This document shows positions 24,399 through 36,112 of a stretch of DNA of 60,000 nucleotides, in pieces (the stretch's first letter is position 1; each line of letters opens with the position of its first letter). Under the pieces are notes generated by a model, which worked only from the letters and a program-made list of their open reading frames with translations, did no database searches and had not been told where the DNA came from. Origin of the DNA: Adiantum capillus-veneris (lineage: Eukaryota; Streptophyta; Polypodiopsida; Polypodiales; Pteridaceae); assembly GCA_014529385.2 (NCBI GenBank), contig CM043948.1:19528951-19588950 (forward strand). The letters are read 5' to 3'. Made by a program: the position numbers and the translations under genes.

Positions 24399-24904
24399 TG
24401 ACTATGGGGTACAACAAACGAACGTTATTGCATCATATGAAGAGCTAAGGTGGCATGAATAAGGAATGTAGCCTGAACGAAGTGCATGGAGGGGTTTTAG
24501 AAAGTACGAGAAGGCCCCATCACTTCCTGCCGGGGACTAGAGTGAGAGAATGATGACGCAATGCTCGAAAATGAAGGGCTCAATCAACAAATAGATTCCA
24601 GGTCCCGTACTTCATGATAGGAGCGCTTCTTGCATTTTCAACCACCCTTATATCGCTTTGTTCAAGCGCCCTCACCACAATGCTTACATTTTCTGTACCA
24701 CACGATAAGAGCCCTTTGCAAGGCGATATGATGGAGACGGATAGCAAGATGAGGTTTATCTTATTAAATTTGAGGACCCTCTAATTGAACCATTATAGGA
24801 CATAGGGGAAGGTGCTATCAGACAAGCTATAAATATAAACCCAAGAACTTTCTTATTTATGTAATGCAAAAAGGACTTACCTCACAATATATAAACTATA
24901 GTTA
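24399..24904. other. Intergenic, nothing recognised
   Basis: No coding potential, repeat or element boundary is supported in this stretch. Confidence 0.4.
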
Positions 24905-25275
24905 CTTTCAAATACGTCAACCCCGCAAATAACTGGCTACATGCCCTGTTTGGACACCCAGAGATGCCGTTACAACCCAAAAAAGGACTCCGAGAGGTAC
25001 TATCTTGCGCGACGCAAATAGGGCCCCCCGTAGAACAGTTCCTCTGGAGTCCTTTTTTGGGTTGTAACGGCCTTTTCATTTGTCCAAACAAGGCATGTAT
25101 CCAGTCATTCCTGGGGGTTTTGGGATTTTGGACGGACTGGTGATTTCACTACCCCCGTATTCACGCTGTACAAGAAAGTGCCTTCAAAGCTATTTTTTGG
25201 GCCATAGTGGCCTCTCTGGGTGTCTAAATAGGACATGTAGCCAGTCTTTCCAAGGGTTTTTGGGTGTTTCAAATG
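24905..25275. mobile_element. MITE-like inverted repeat
   Basis: The left arm (about 24930-24995: CTGGCTACATGCCCTGTTTG, then GTTACAACCCAAAAAAGGAC) is inverted at 25044-25110 (GTCCTTTTTTGGGTTGTAAC then CCAAACAAGGCATG). A third, more diverged right arm follows at about 25185-25275, also ending in a CATGTAGCCAGT block. The CCCTGTTTGGA motif is common in the ends of plant hAT- and PIF-type MITEs. No transposase is present. The double right arm suggests one copy inserted in, or duplicated from, another. Exact ends and target duplication are not clear. Confidence 0.6.
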
Positions 25276-27450
25276 CATCAATGATGTGAAAACTAGCGAA
25301 TTATGTATTATATAAAATCTAACAAAAATAAAAAAGAGAGGTATTGTGATCCTCCATTATCCCCTTTTCACTTTGTTCAAGCTTCTTTTTGTGAAATCTA
25401 GTCTCAGCATGCCCAACAACGTCTTGCCAATTTTTCCTGATTTCTCTTGCTAGTTTTCTTTGCAAAGGCTTATAATGACATAGTGGAGCTTAATTGAGAT
25501 CTTTCATTTGATCTCTCATTCATGTTAAGCAAGGTGGTGGTTGCGGTCTTTTAGTACCAATTGAGTCGTTATTTTAGTGTTGCTTCTTCTTTATCCTCCT
25601 CCCTTTCTTGTATATATGAGAAATGAAGTTTCTCCTTGATAATGTGACTTCTATATGTTGCAAGGGCTCCTTGTTTTACAAAATATTGTCCATGTAGATA
25701 ATATGTTGCAAGAAAATTTTTTGCTAGTATTTATCATGAGATCCAATTTCCAACTTTGAGAAACCTAAATTATTATTTTGGCTTCATTACCTCCCATTGA
25801 AGCATCTTCCAAAACATTTCCTGTTCTTTTGATAAGATTTGGATCCTTTTCCAAATGCACATGGCCACACCATTGATTTTTTTTGAGAGTAAGACTTCAT
25901 ATTTTTATGTCTACTCATCTCCAAGTGTTGTTGGCTTGATAGAGTATGCAAAATCTAGATGAAGGAAAAGCCATTTATCCAAGATACTAATCTTTTCATT
26001 TAAAACATAAGAGATGATGAGTAGAGTTAGAAACGTTCACTTTGATCTTAGATGGTAGATTTTTTGCTTTATATCCTGCAACCAATCCTTGTTAGATAGT
26101 GCTCTCCCTATAATACAAACATGAGTAATTTGTTTTGAGACCCCCATATCTACAAAATCTTCCATTCGATTCATCTCCATTTTGGATTTGATTTATGCTA
26201 TCAACACATTAGCTCATTTATAACTACTCCTTTTTTCTAAAAGTTATAAGGCATGTCAAAGCCTAAGATATTTTTCGCATGATGCTACTATAAATTTTCA
26301 ACCTTTTCTTCCTTTGGACAAATTTTGGGTCAAGTTCTAAACTACTCCAATTTATATGACTAGTATCGTCAATCTTACTAGTGTTTGTTCAAGGGTATGC
26401 ATAGTTGCTATTGTCCTATGTCAAAGACTAGTTTATCTTTAAGATCTTAAAGATTTTTGTTCCATTTAGAGATAAGCTAGTTTGAAGGTGATGAATGTAA
26501 TGTGCATGGTGAATGTGTGTCTGAGATATCCTATAAGCTATCAACCTCATATTCATGCATATATGAGATATCCTATAGGTCATCAAACCCATCTCCACCA
26601 TGAAATCTATTCAAACCAAAAGTGCATGAAAAGGTGGTTGGTACCTTTCAGTCCTTGGATCCCCAAAATGCAAGTTTCCTTCTATCCATATCCATTTTCT
26701 TGTTCCCTTGGCTTTGTAATGCTTGAGCTTTATTCCCATGCATAAGCAGCCTTTGATACATAACCCCCATGGTTGCTTACACCTGGTTGAGCTTGATGTC
26801 CATATGGCATATCTTAATGAGCTTCTCTCAAGAGTAGAAACGGAGGGAAAACTTGTGATGTTGAAGTGAGCTTCTAGCCAGAGAAAAACTGGTGAGAAAG
26901 TTTAGAAAGCTTGTGAGGGTGAAGAGAGCCAAATGGTGGTCCTTCTAGATAGAGAAAAAGTCAAGGTCCTCTTGTCGTGGCAGAGAGAAATCTTGGAAAG
27001 CTTGTGAGGGTGAAGTCATGCATGTCATCTATGTGGAGGTATTCACTGAATTTGGCTTTGTATAACAGAGCCAAAGGGGATGTCGATTTGAAAAAAAAGT
27101 CGTAAAAGGTATATTGGAGCTAACAACACTAGCAAAGCTAGCATTAGAAGAGCGGAGGGAAAGCTCGTGAAGGTGAGTAGAGCCAAACAAATGTCCATGG
27201 GAGAGTGTGACAGAGAGAGGAGGGAATGAAGTCATTCAAAATTGAAGAAACAACTAATTTTTGCCAAGTCACTTGAATGAGGACAAACTTCGAGGTGTAC
27301 TACAAATGAATAGTGTGAAAATGATATCTTTTTTAATATCTAGATATACGTCACTTTAAAGTCATAGTAGATACACTTTAAATATCCAAGGCGACCAAAT
27401 TTTGAGCCGTTTTGACCATCAATGGATTTGCTTATTACCAAGTTAACTGG
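25276..27450. other. Unassigned region
   Basis: Non-repetitive DNA with no frame I can support. The minus strand shows scattered coding-like stretches between stops that might be a very old LINE or retroelement, but no diagnostic motif is visible. Confidence 0.4.
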
Positions 27451-27852
27451 TCAGTCATTTTTGGCCCTAATGGGTAGCTCCCTGGGAATTTCATCCATAA
27501 AAACATCTTGAAACTCGTTAAGGAAACTAGAGAATTCTAACTCTTGTTTAGTTTCACCTTTAACTTCATTTGAAACACATGCATCTTTCCTAGACCCCTT
27601 GACAAAAACCATGTAACAAGAAAGAGAGATTTTCATTATTTTGTCTAAAGTTTGAGTCTCTACAAGTGGTCTAATGTTGCTTGCAATATTAACATCAAAT
27701 GAAACATCCTTGCCTCCATAGAAAAAGAGGAATTTTATCTCAAGAAACTTCATAGTGGAAACCATGCGATCAAACCATGGTGCCCTTACGATAGAATCTT
27801 TATGCTTGAGTGGAGAGATGAATAAATCTTCTTTATCAGCATAGCTTTGCAC
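27451..27852 (-). pseudogene. Ty3/gypsy pol fragment (protease-RT junction)
   Basis: The minus-strand frame of 133 codons contains ISPLKHKDSIVRAPWFDRM, a segment typical of the stretch after the protease in some plant gypsy elements. It ends EFQDVFMDEIPRELPIR, the conserved lead-in to the reverse transcriptase domain, after which the homology is lost. No LTR is visible on either side. It is unrelated in frame and orientation to the neighbouring elements. Confidence 0.65.
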
Positions 27853-28329
27853 ATGGAGCCTTAACTTATGTCATAAAATCTAATATCTACCTATCCCAAA
27901 TGATTTTCTCATATTTAACTGATCATTTAATGTGGAAAAATTAATGGGAACAAGAGTTAGAATATAGATATGCGCTTATAGAGCTATCTCAGCATGTGAC
28001 CAAAGGGAGAGAAGCTGGCTACATCTCATGAAGGGTCCAAAAGAGAGATGGTCTACCAAAGAGCAATGAGTAGGTAATGGATCTTAAAAGACCTTAAGAT
28101 TAGCTTCCTTAAAGAACTCCAAATGTTATTGTTGAAAGTTCTTAGACCTAGGACCTTTAGGTACTTTAGACCATAGATTACATGTAATGGAAATGGCCTA
28201 TGAACTTTGAGAGTAGCGGAATTAAGAGAATTAGAGTGAGCATTTTCATGAGACTACTTTGAGAACAAAGAGGGTGAACTTATTTAGCGGTAGCACATAA
28301 CCTTTATACTTAATTAACTTGGCATGAAC
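27853..28329. other. Intergenic, nothing recognised
   Basis: No gene or repeat is supported here. Confidence 0.4.
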
Positions 28330-29720
28330 AATACGTTTGCAAGAGAGAGAATTAGAGAACATGACAATAGTTGAGGACCGGATTTATGTGGAGCCGGTCC
28401 CCCCTCCAATAGGCTTTTGTATTATAGATTTTCCCATCAAGAGAGATTTGGTACAATACAATATTTGTGTTCCTTGTGACTTAGGTGATGCAATGAGGAT
28501 GGAAAGCTCCATGCATCACACGCATAACATAAACTTGTGAAAGCATTAACCATCCCCGGCCTCAGTCCCAAGGCCTCAAACACCTTCAAAGGTGGAGAGA
28601 GATAGCTGGAGAGAATGAGGGTAAGGAAGAGGAAGAAGAAATAAGATACGAGAAAGATATAGTTCCTCACTTATCATCGCTCTTCTTGCATAGCATAGTA
28701 ATGATGAAGAGGATGGCAAGCTTAAGCATTGGAGCATGACTCTTAGTTGGATTTGCATTCCATAGCCAAGAGTGTTGGTGTGGGCTCTCAACTTCTAAAC
28801 AAGCTTGGAGAAGGAGATGGAGCTCTTGCACTTTGCACCTCAGACAATGAGAGTGTGCATGTGTTGAGTGTGGGAGAGTATACCCCCCAAGATAGCCCCT
28901 AGCTTCCTTGGTTGACCCCCCCTTCTAGCTCATGAGAGAAATTGATTTGCATGACTCGTAGTTGGATTTGCATGCCATAGCCAAGAGTGTTGGTGTGGGC
29001 TCTCAACTTCTAAACAAGCTTGCATAAGGAGATGGAGCTCTTGCACTTTGCACCTCAGACAATGAGAGTGTGCATGTGTTGAGTGTGGGAGAGTATACCC
29101 CCCAAGATAGCCCCTATCTTCCTTGGTTGACCCCCCCTTCTAGCTCATGAGAGAAATTGATTTGCATGACTCTTAGTTGGATTTGCATGCCATAGCCAAG
29201 AGTGTTGGTGTGGGCTCTCAACTTCTAAACAAGCTTGCATAAGGAGATGGAGCTCTTGCACTTTGCACCTCAAACAATGAGAGTGTGCATGTGCTGAGTG
29301 TGGGAGAGTATACCCCCCAAGATATCCCCTAGCTTCCTTGGTTGACCCCCCCTTCTAGCTCATGAGAGAAATTGATTTGCATGACTCTTAGTTGGATTTG
29401 CATTCCATAGCGAAGAGTGTTGGTGTAGGCTCTCAACTTCTAAACAAGCTTGGAGAAGGAGATGGAGCTCTTGCACTTTTCACCTCAGACAATGTGTTGA
29501 GTGTGGGAGAGTATACCCCCCAAGATAGCCCCTAGCTCCCTTGGTTGACCCCCCCTTCTAGCTCATGAGAGAAATTGATTGGACCCCTACAAGCTTAGCC
29601 AATCACATGATTTAGTTAAATCAAGCAACCATGCTAGCCTTGAGACAAGTGTCCCCCTTTCCCCTTTGAGAGAAAGGACTTGATAAATGCATAAATACTT
29701 AATTAAATTAGCCAAATTAT
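28330..29720 (-). mobile_element. LTR-like DNA related to the minus-strand copia LTR
   Basis: Several blocks match the 3' LTR region at 21.0-22.0 kb in the same order. GGAGCCGGT followed by TTGTATTATA and GTACAATACA/GTTACAATACA lies near 28390-28465 (compare 21138-21206). GCATAGCATAGTA lies near 28690 (compare 21415). A GACTT(T)GA(C/T)AAATG stretch lies near 29670 (compare 21905). The segment is interrupted by a tandemly expanded 215-bp unit. No internal region or primer site follows, so it is a solo LTR or fragment. Confidence 0.45.
28736..29580. repeat. Tandem repeat, 215-bp unit, four copies
   Basis: Copies begin ATGACTCTTAGTTGG or ATGACTCGTAGTTGG at 28736, 28951, 29166 and 29381, exactly 215 bp apart. 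They are nearly identical; the last copy is shorter, lacking a GAGTGTGCAT block. Each unit contains GGGAGAGTATACCCCCCAAG and a TTGACCCCCCC run. The similarity shows recent local amplification within older LTR-like DNA. Confidence 0.95.
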
Positions 29721-30125
29721 CATTGGACCCCTTGGAAGGCCAACCAATAGGCTTTAGGCACACCATGAGGGCAACATGGAGAGTAACTTGACAAGTAACC
29801 TTGTTGTTTCTTTAGACCAAGCTTGCCTTGTGTGAGGGTGTGTGTGTTCTCTCTCATGCTCCTACTCGCCCTATGATGTCCCCAACCCAATTGTAAGGTA
29901 TCCACCTTTCTAGCTGTCAGGAATGAACTCAAGCTTTAGGGGAAATCATTGGTGGTCAGGCAATCAGGTAAAAACACTATCTCAAAAGCAATAAAAAATG
30001 GTATTTTTAGAATTTTAAGCACAACAAACCCCGGGGTAGAAATTTTCAGAACTGAATTCTGATAAAAACTAGCATAGTTATGACCCTTGAAAGTTTACAA
30101 TGTTGATTAAATTAATTAAATAAAT
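29721..30125. other. Flank left of the nested gypsy LTR
   Basis: No gene is supported. The last bases, TAAAT at 30121-30125, would be the target duplication of the LTR that starts at 30126, but I could not find a matching copy after its right end. Confidence 0.4.
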
Positions 30126-30386
30126 TGTAAGGTTTTGGTAATCATTACTATAAAAGAATTTTATCATAAAATCCCTAAATATTTACATATAATTGCAGAT
30201 ATTTCCAAAATTAATCATGAAAAGGGTCAGATAATAGCAAAAAATCAATTTTGTGTATCTGGGGGGCTGTGTAGGGTAGTAATAAACTTTCCCAGGCTGG
30301 AATTAGCAGTAGGGGGCGCTTGTGGAGCTGTAGTGCTGCCTTGGGATGGAAGTTACCGCCATTTCCAGCCCGTGAGTGCCCAGAAA

Positions 30387-30396
30387 CCTATAAATA
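30387..30396 (+). promoter_or_regulatory. TATA box of the nested gypsy LTR
   Basis: CCTATAAATA, about 260 bp after the LTR start. It is followed by a leader containing AGAGAGCAAAAACTCTAGT that is shared with the LTR at 48601, where it lies a similar distance downstream of the TATA box. Confidence 0.6.
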
Positions 30397-31029
30397 TGAC
30401 CCCTTGCTTCACAATTTGGGGCAGACTCGGAGTCCCGGCCATTTCTCTCTTATCTAGAGAGAACTCTACTCAAAAATCACTAGAGAGCAAAAACTCTAGT
30501 TGATTATTCCACGATAATTACTTAATTCCTTTTTAATTAACCAAATTATGCTAATTTATCTATATTTTCTTAATTAATCTAATTAATTAAGAAGATGAAA
30601 CTTACTTACACTCTAAATTACTCTCTTAATTCTTAATACTCTGTTGATTACTTAAATTAAGATTAGGGATATTAATCTAATTAATTATTAAACCATATTA
30701 TAGGGTTGAAATTAATCTTTTTGGTCATAAATTAATGGTAATTACAATTATTAAACTTAGATCAGTATAAGATAATTATCATAGATATATTAGACTATTA
30801 AGATTCTAGGAAAATTATCTCTTAATTTTATGATTAGTTGTTGTAATTAATTAGGCAAATATTAGCTATTTTAATCAAAAACCTGATGGGAAATCTATTA
30901 AAATAGCTCAAAAATTCTTAATTTAATTATCACAATTAGAAAATACTATAAGAAACACGGGGTAAATTACTCATTAATAGATAATTAATCAAAATATTTA
31001 ATTAAGCTTAAATTAATTTTTTTTAGTCA

Positions 31030-32340
31030 TACATTAAAGAGGGAAATTAGAAAAAGATGTTAGATAATTACGTGCTATTTATCAAAGTTAGTTTACATGT
31101 TAAAAAAGATTTAATAATTATCTTGAGGTTGGAAAAATAATATAACTATTTATCTAAGTCAGACTAGACAAATTTTAGGCATAAATTAAGGGGGGAAATT
31201 AGAAAAACATGTTAGATGATTATGTGTTATTTATCAGAGTTAGTATACATATTAAAAAGCTGTGATAATTATCTTGAGGCTAGAAAAGTAATATGTTATT
31301 TATCTATGTTAGATTAGACTAATTTTAGCCATCAATAAAAAAGGGAAATTTGCAAAACATGTTAGATAATATGTTTTATTTTTTAGAGTTAGATTACCTG
31401 TTAAAAATGCTACAATGTTTATCTTGAGGTTATAAAAATAATATAACTATTTATCAAAGTTAGATTAAACTAATTTTAGACAAAAATTAAAGAGGAAAAC
31501 TAGAAAAACATATTAGATAATTATGTGTTATTTATCATACTTATTTTACATGTTAAGTAAGCCATGATAATTATCTTTAGTTTAGAAAAATAATATAGCT
31601 ATTTATCTAAGTCAGATTAGACTAATTTTAGCCATAAATTAACAGGGGAATCTAGTGAAATATGTTAGATAATTATATTATAATTATGAAATTTAGTTTG
31701 CATGTTGAAAAAGTTGTGATAATTATCTTGAGGTTAGAAAAATAATATAGCTATTTATTTAAGTCAGATTAGACTAATTATAGCCATAAATAAAAGTGGG
31801 AAATTAGAAAAATTACTTAGATAACTACACAATAATTATCAGAGATAGAAATTATAGCTAGAAAGCCAAGATAATTAGGGTATACACAAGAAACTAGTTT
31901 ATCTAATTAAATAGGTTTAAATTGTCTATTTTTGAGCTAAAATTAAAGGGGAAATTAATTTAATTACTTAAATAATTAGATAATAATTATCAAAGGTAGA
32001 AACTACTGTTAGGAATCGGAGATAAATAGGTCATGCACATATTATTAGTTTAGCTAATTATCTTAGTTTATATTGCCTAATTTTGTCTATAAATTGAGAA
32101 GGGAAATTAGCAAATTAATTTATATAATTACACGATTATTACCAAAGATAGGAAACAACCTTAAGAAGTCAGGATAATTACCTTGACCCCAAATAATTAG
32201 TTTAGCTAGCTATCTTAGCTAGTATTGTTTGATTTGGACTATAAATTGAGAAGGGAAATTTGTAAATCAATTTATAAGTTAGCAATATAATTACTAGAGT
32301 TATAATACTTCAAAATACACATAGGGTGAATATTTCCCAA
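31030..32340 (+). repeat. Diverged tandem repeat, about 152-bp unit, about nine copies
   Basis: Units anchored on GGGAAATTAGAAAAA or close variants occur at about 31041, 31193, 31343, 31493, 31646, 31797, 31950, 32101 and 32253. Each also carries TTATCTTGAGGTTAGAAAAA and ATTTATCTAAGTTAGATTAG-like blocks. Copies differ by many substitutions, so the array is old. More diverged units may extend left to about 30700. It lies between the TATA box and the right part of the LTR. Confidence 0.85.
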
Positions 32341-32497
32341 TCGTATAAGTAACTCATAGATTACTAAAGTAGAATTAGGATATTTTTGAACAAATTAAAT
32401 AAGGAATTTAGTAAAATAGGCCCGATAATTATAAGATTATTATGGGAGACCAATAATACTATTAGGAAGCTATGGAGTGGTTGAATTAGGAAAGATA

Positions 32498-33114
32498 TGT
32501 TAAGTATGGAGCCTGATTTACCCTTGTAATTTTCTATGGTAAAAGCGTACATTTGTAAGGCGCCCACTATGAGGAGAAGCCATCGTGCGCGTGAAGGATC
32601 ATCACTCGCCAGAAACCAAAATTTTCACGGCCAAATATCAGGGGCAACTTTAGGGGCGACTTTTTTTCCCTCATCGGAATATTATGGCTAGGCGGGCCGG
32701 AAACTGGTCGGAAAACAACCGGTTGGTTGGCCGGTGCTGGTAGTCGGAAGTCAATGGCCGGTGGTGGCCGGTGGCCGAATTTAAAAGAAGACTTGTCTTC
32801 TCAAGGGCGGCCACACATGGGCGGATTGAAGGGTCCAATTTGGACTTATCTACACAAGGGTGGCTACACATAGTTGCCTCTCATGAGAGAGGGCAACCCT
32901 TTTGGCCTATAAAAGGAGGCCATTTTCACACACATTTCATAGTGTGAAGTTGATGCAACAAGGTGAGTGTGAGGTGGTGAGAGTGAAGCAAGGCGGGAGC
33001 TCCATTAAGGGTATAATCCCTTTGTAAACTACTTCTTGTTTTGAAATACTAAAGCCATTGAGTGGCTGCTTTCCCGTGGACATAGCCCACATTGGGTGAA
33101 CCACGTATATTGTG

Positions 33115-33177
<63 letters not shown>

Positions 33178-33262
33178 CTATAATCTCTTGTGTGTGAAAT
33201 CTATCTCTCTCCATTAAGTAATCTACTCAAATAGATATTTAGCTACGTCATATTTCCTAACA
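32498..33262 (+). repeat. 5' LTR of the copia element, 765 bp
   Basis: TG...CA ended, with a TATA box CTATAAAAGG at 32907-32916. A (CT)n tract of about 55 bases (33120-33174) near the right end is much shorter in the 3' LTR (about 37876-37891). Confidence 0.95.
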
Positions 33263-33264
33263 AC

Positions 33265-33276
33265 TGGTATCAGAGC
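33265..33276 (+). other. Primer binding site, initiator tRNA-Met type
   Basis: TGGTATCAGAGC, two bases after the LTR end. Reverse transcription of this element would be primed by initiator tRNA-Met. Confidence 0.9.
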
Positions 33277-33335
33277 AAGGTTTACTCGTAGCTAAGTTAT
33301 CTCAAGGAAAAGATTCCTTGAATTGAGTGGGAGTT

Positions 33336-33737
33336 ATGGCGGAGGAAGGGAAGCTCAAGATTGAGAATTTCAACGGAAAAAACTACCAACATTGGAAGAT
33401 GCAGATTGAAGACTATCTCTACTAGAAGGACCTCTATCTGCCACTAGGCTGTCTTGCAAAGAAGCCCGCAACGATGGCAAATGAAGCATGGATTGTCCTT
33501 GATCGAAAGGCACTAGGAACAATCCGGTTAAGCTTGGCATCAATGGTGGCCTTCAATGTTTCGGAGATGAAGACCATGGAGGACTTGATGACTTCTACGA
33601 GAAACCATCGGGATCCAATAAGGTATTTCTTATGAAGCGCTTGTTCAATCTAAAGATGGCAAAGAATAGTTCAGTTGCAGAACACCTAAATGAATTTAGC
33701 ACAGACATAAGTTAACTTCGATCGGTGAAAATCAATT
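33336..33737 (+). pseudogene. Copia Gag N-terminal region, broken
   Basis: It starts ATG at 33336 (MAEEGKLKIENFNGKNYQHW), a typical Tork-clade Gag beginning. A TAG follows after 29 codons (33423-33425). Readable pieces such as LMKRLFNLKMAKNSSVAEHL appear in another frame, so at least one frameshift is present before the downstream frame at 33738. This part would form the capsid. Confidence 0.75.
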
Positions 33738-34526
33738 TTGATGACGAAGTGCGAGCTCTCCATACTATCATCTCTACCGGATAGTTGGGACAGCCTTGTG
33801 ATGGCTATAAGTAATTCTATTTCTGGCACAAATAATCTTAAGTTTGATGATGTTGTGGGTGTTCTCCTAAGCGAGGAAATACGAAGGAGAAGCACAGGAG
33901 AATCATCAAGTGCTGCATTGTCAGTGGAAACGAGAGGAAGGCTTAAGGAGAGGTTCAAAAACCAAAAGGGTCGTGATCGCTCAAGACGGAGCAAGTCACG
34001 CACAAAGTCAGTTCTTGAATGTTGGAACTGCGGCAAGAAGGGCCACGTCAAGAAGGATTGCTGGTCCAAGAAGAAGAAGAAGACTGAGTCTCAAGACAAC
34101 CAGCCAACATCGGAGGCCAATGTGGCAGGTAAAGTAGAGCAAGATGCTCTAATTCTCTCATTAGACAATGTATCTAAGTCATGGATAGTATATTCCGGGG
34201 CTTCATTCCATGCGACACCACACAAGCAACATTTCCAAGATTACACCAAAGGTAATTTTGGGTATGTATACTTGGGAGATGATGAAGCTTGTGAGATTGT
34301 CGGCAAAGGTACATTTTCTGTCAAAACTGCTAACGGAAATGAATGGAAGCTTAAAGATGTTAGGCATATTTCTTCTCTTCGCAAAAATTTGATCTCTACA
34401 GAACAATTGGACGATGAAGGTCACAACATTGCATTCGAAAACAAACAGTGGAAGATCTCAAAAGGATTTTCCAAGGGAGAAAAGGTCGGTACACTTTACT
34501 TGTGTACTGTTAGCACGCAACCTTAA
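33738..34526 (+). pseudogene. Copia Gag C-terminus and protease
   Basis: The 262-codon frame starts within the capsid part (LSSLPDSWDSLVMAISNS), has the zinc knuckle CWNCGKKGHVKKDC (about 34018-34060), then a Lys-rich linker and the aspartic protease. The protease active site reads WIVYSGASFH (about 34182-34211), where the family has DSG: the catalytic Asp is Tyr. The frame ends at TAA 34524-34526 between protease and integrase, where the polyprotein would normally continue. Polyprotein cleavage could not occur from this copy. Confidence 0.85.
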
Positions 34527-34559
34527 CCTTGTGTAACAACTACAGAAGTTGATAGTGCG

Positions 34560-35450
34560 GTGTGGCACTATCGGCTTGGGTATATGAGTGCCAAAGGAAT
34601 GCAAATCCTTCAAACAAAGAAGCTTCTACCAGGTTTGAAAGAAGTGGACTTAGAGTTCTGTGAAGATTGTGTTTATGATAAACAAAAGAAGGTAAAATTT
34701 CAAAAATCAGGAAATGAAAGAAAAAATAAAAAACTTGAGTTGGTTCATTCTAATGTTTGGGGTCCTGCAAGTACACCATCACTTGGTGGCTCATTGTACT
34801 ATGTAACATTCATAGACGATGCGACTAGAAAAACATGGGTTTATGTCATGAAGAATAAATCCGATGCATTTTCCATATTTCAAAGGTGGAAAGCATTTGT
34901 GGAGAATGAAACAGGTACCAAGGTTAAATGCCTCAGATCCGACAATGGAGGTGAATATTGCAGCCAAGATTTTGAAAGCTTTTGTGCTAGCAATGGCATT
35001 CGGAGGCAAAGGACAACCCCAAGGACACCTCAACAAAATGGTATTTCAGAAAGGATGAACAGGACAATCATGGAGCTAGCACGAAGCATGCAGCTACATG
35101 CAGGCCTACCGCTTGAGCTTTGGGCGGAAGTTGTAAGTACGTCTGTGTACTTAATCAATCGGCCACCCTCAACGGCATTGGATGGGGGAGTTCTAGAAGA
35201 GGCATGGATAGGTAAACCGGTGAATTATACATTTCTCAAAGTGTTTGGGTGTGAGGCTTTTATGCACATAGATAGAAGCCTAAGATCAAAGCTAGATGCA
35301 AAGTCCAAAAAGTGTTTCTTCATTGGCTATGGAGTAGGTGACTTTGGGTATCGCCTATGGAATCCTGAAGATGGTAAAATCTTAAGGAGTAGGGATGTAA
35401 TTTTTAACGAAAAAATATGTACAAAGATTACTTGGAAAGAAAACAAACAA
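34560..35450 (+). pseudogene. Copia integrase
   Basis: It begins with the GAG-pre-integrase part (VWHYRLGYMSAKGMQ), with CEDCVYDKQKK as a zinc-binding piece. The catalytic core follows: HSNVWGP, LRSDNGGEY and QQNGISERMNRT, the three places of the D-D-35-E triad. The first acidic residue is Asn here (HSN instead of the family's HSD), so strand transfer should be abolished. After the core comes GYRLWNPEDGKILRSRDV, typical of Tnt1-like elements. A frameshift near 35440-35460 moves the coding sequence to the next frame. Confidence 0.9.
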
Positions 35451-36112
35451 AAGAAACAGGTAATGAGTACATGGAGCTTGAGGACGGTGAAGAATCAAGG
35501 ACTGCAAACAGTGACAATGTGCAACAACGTCAACCAAATGAGGAGCCTCAACCTATTCCCCGAAGATCTACAAGAGCAAGTAGACCTCCAGAAAGGTTTG
35601 TGCCTTCCTTCAACCATCTCTTGATCTCAGATTCTGGAGAGCCAGAATCATACGAAGAAGCTATGCAACATGAATCCAAAGAAGAATGGACGAAGAGCAT
35701 ACAACTGGAGATGGACTCACTACATCGCAACCAAACATGGGATTTGGTTGAGTTGCCTAAAGGTAAACGGGCACTTCAAAACAAATGGGTGTACAAGGTG
35801 AAGGAAGAAGAAGGTGGGAAGAAAAGGTACAAGTCTAGGCTTGTGGTAAAAGGTTTTTCTCAAAAGAAAGGTATTGACTTCAACGAAATATTTTCTCATG
35901 TTGTAAAAATGAACTCAATTAGGCTTGTCTTAAGCCTTGTGTCTTCTCATGATCTAAATCTCGAGCAAATGGATGTAAATATGGCATTCCCTCACGGTGA
36001 CTTAGAGGAGGAAATCTACATGCTTCAACCAAAGGGGTATGAAGTAAAAGGTAAGGAGAAAATGGTTTGCAGATTAAAGAAGAGCTTGTATGGTTTAAAG
36101 AAAGCAGGTACT
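35450..36112 (+). pseudogene. Copia linker and reverse transcriptase, N-terminal part
   Basis: In the frame of 35417-36115: the linker RRSTRASRPPERFV, then WDLVELPKGKRALQNKWVYK, YKSRLVVKGFSQKKGIDFNE and MDVNMAFPHGDLEEEIYM, the palm domain with the first catalytic Asp in the MDV motif. MCR..KKSLYGLKKA follows, and then a short deletion of about four residues with a frameshift at about 36108 (a TGA follows at 36113). Several normally conserved positions near the catalytic Asp differ (NMAFPHG instead of the usual KTAFLHG type). Confidence 0.85.

Noticed and set aside
25276-27450. Possible LINE on the minus strand
   Set aside because: Coding-like stretches contain many stops and none shows an endonuclease or RT motif I could name.
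28736-29580. Regular 215-bp repeats considered as a CRISPR-like array
   Set aside because: Units are contiguous without spacers and lie in plant DNA.
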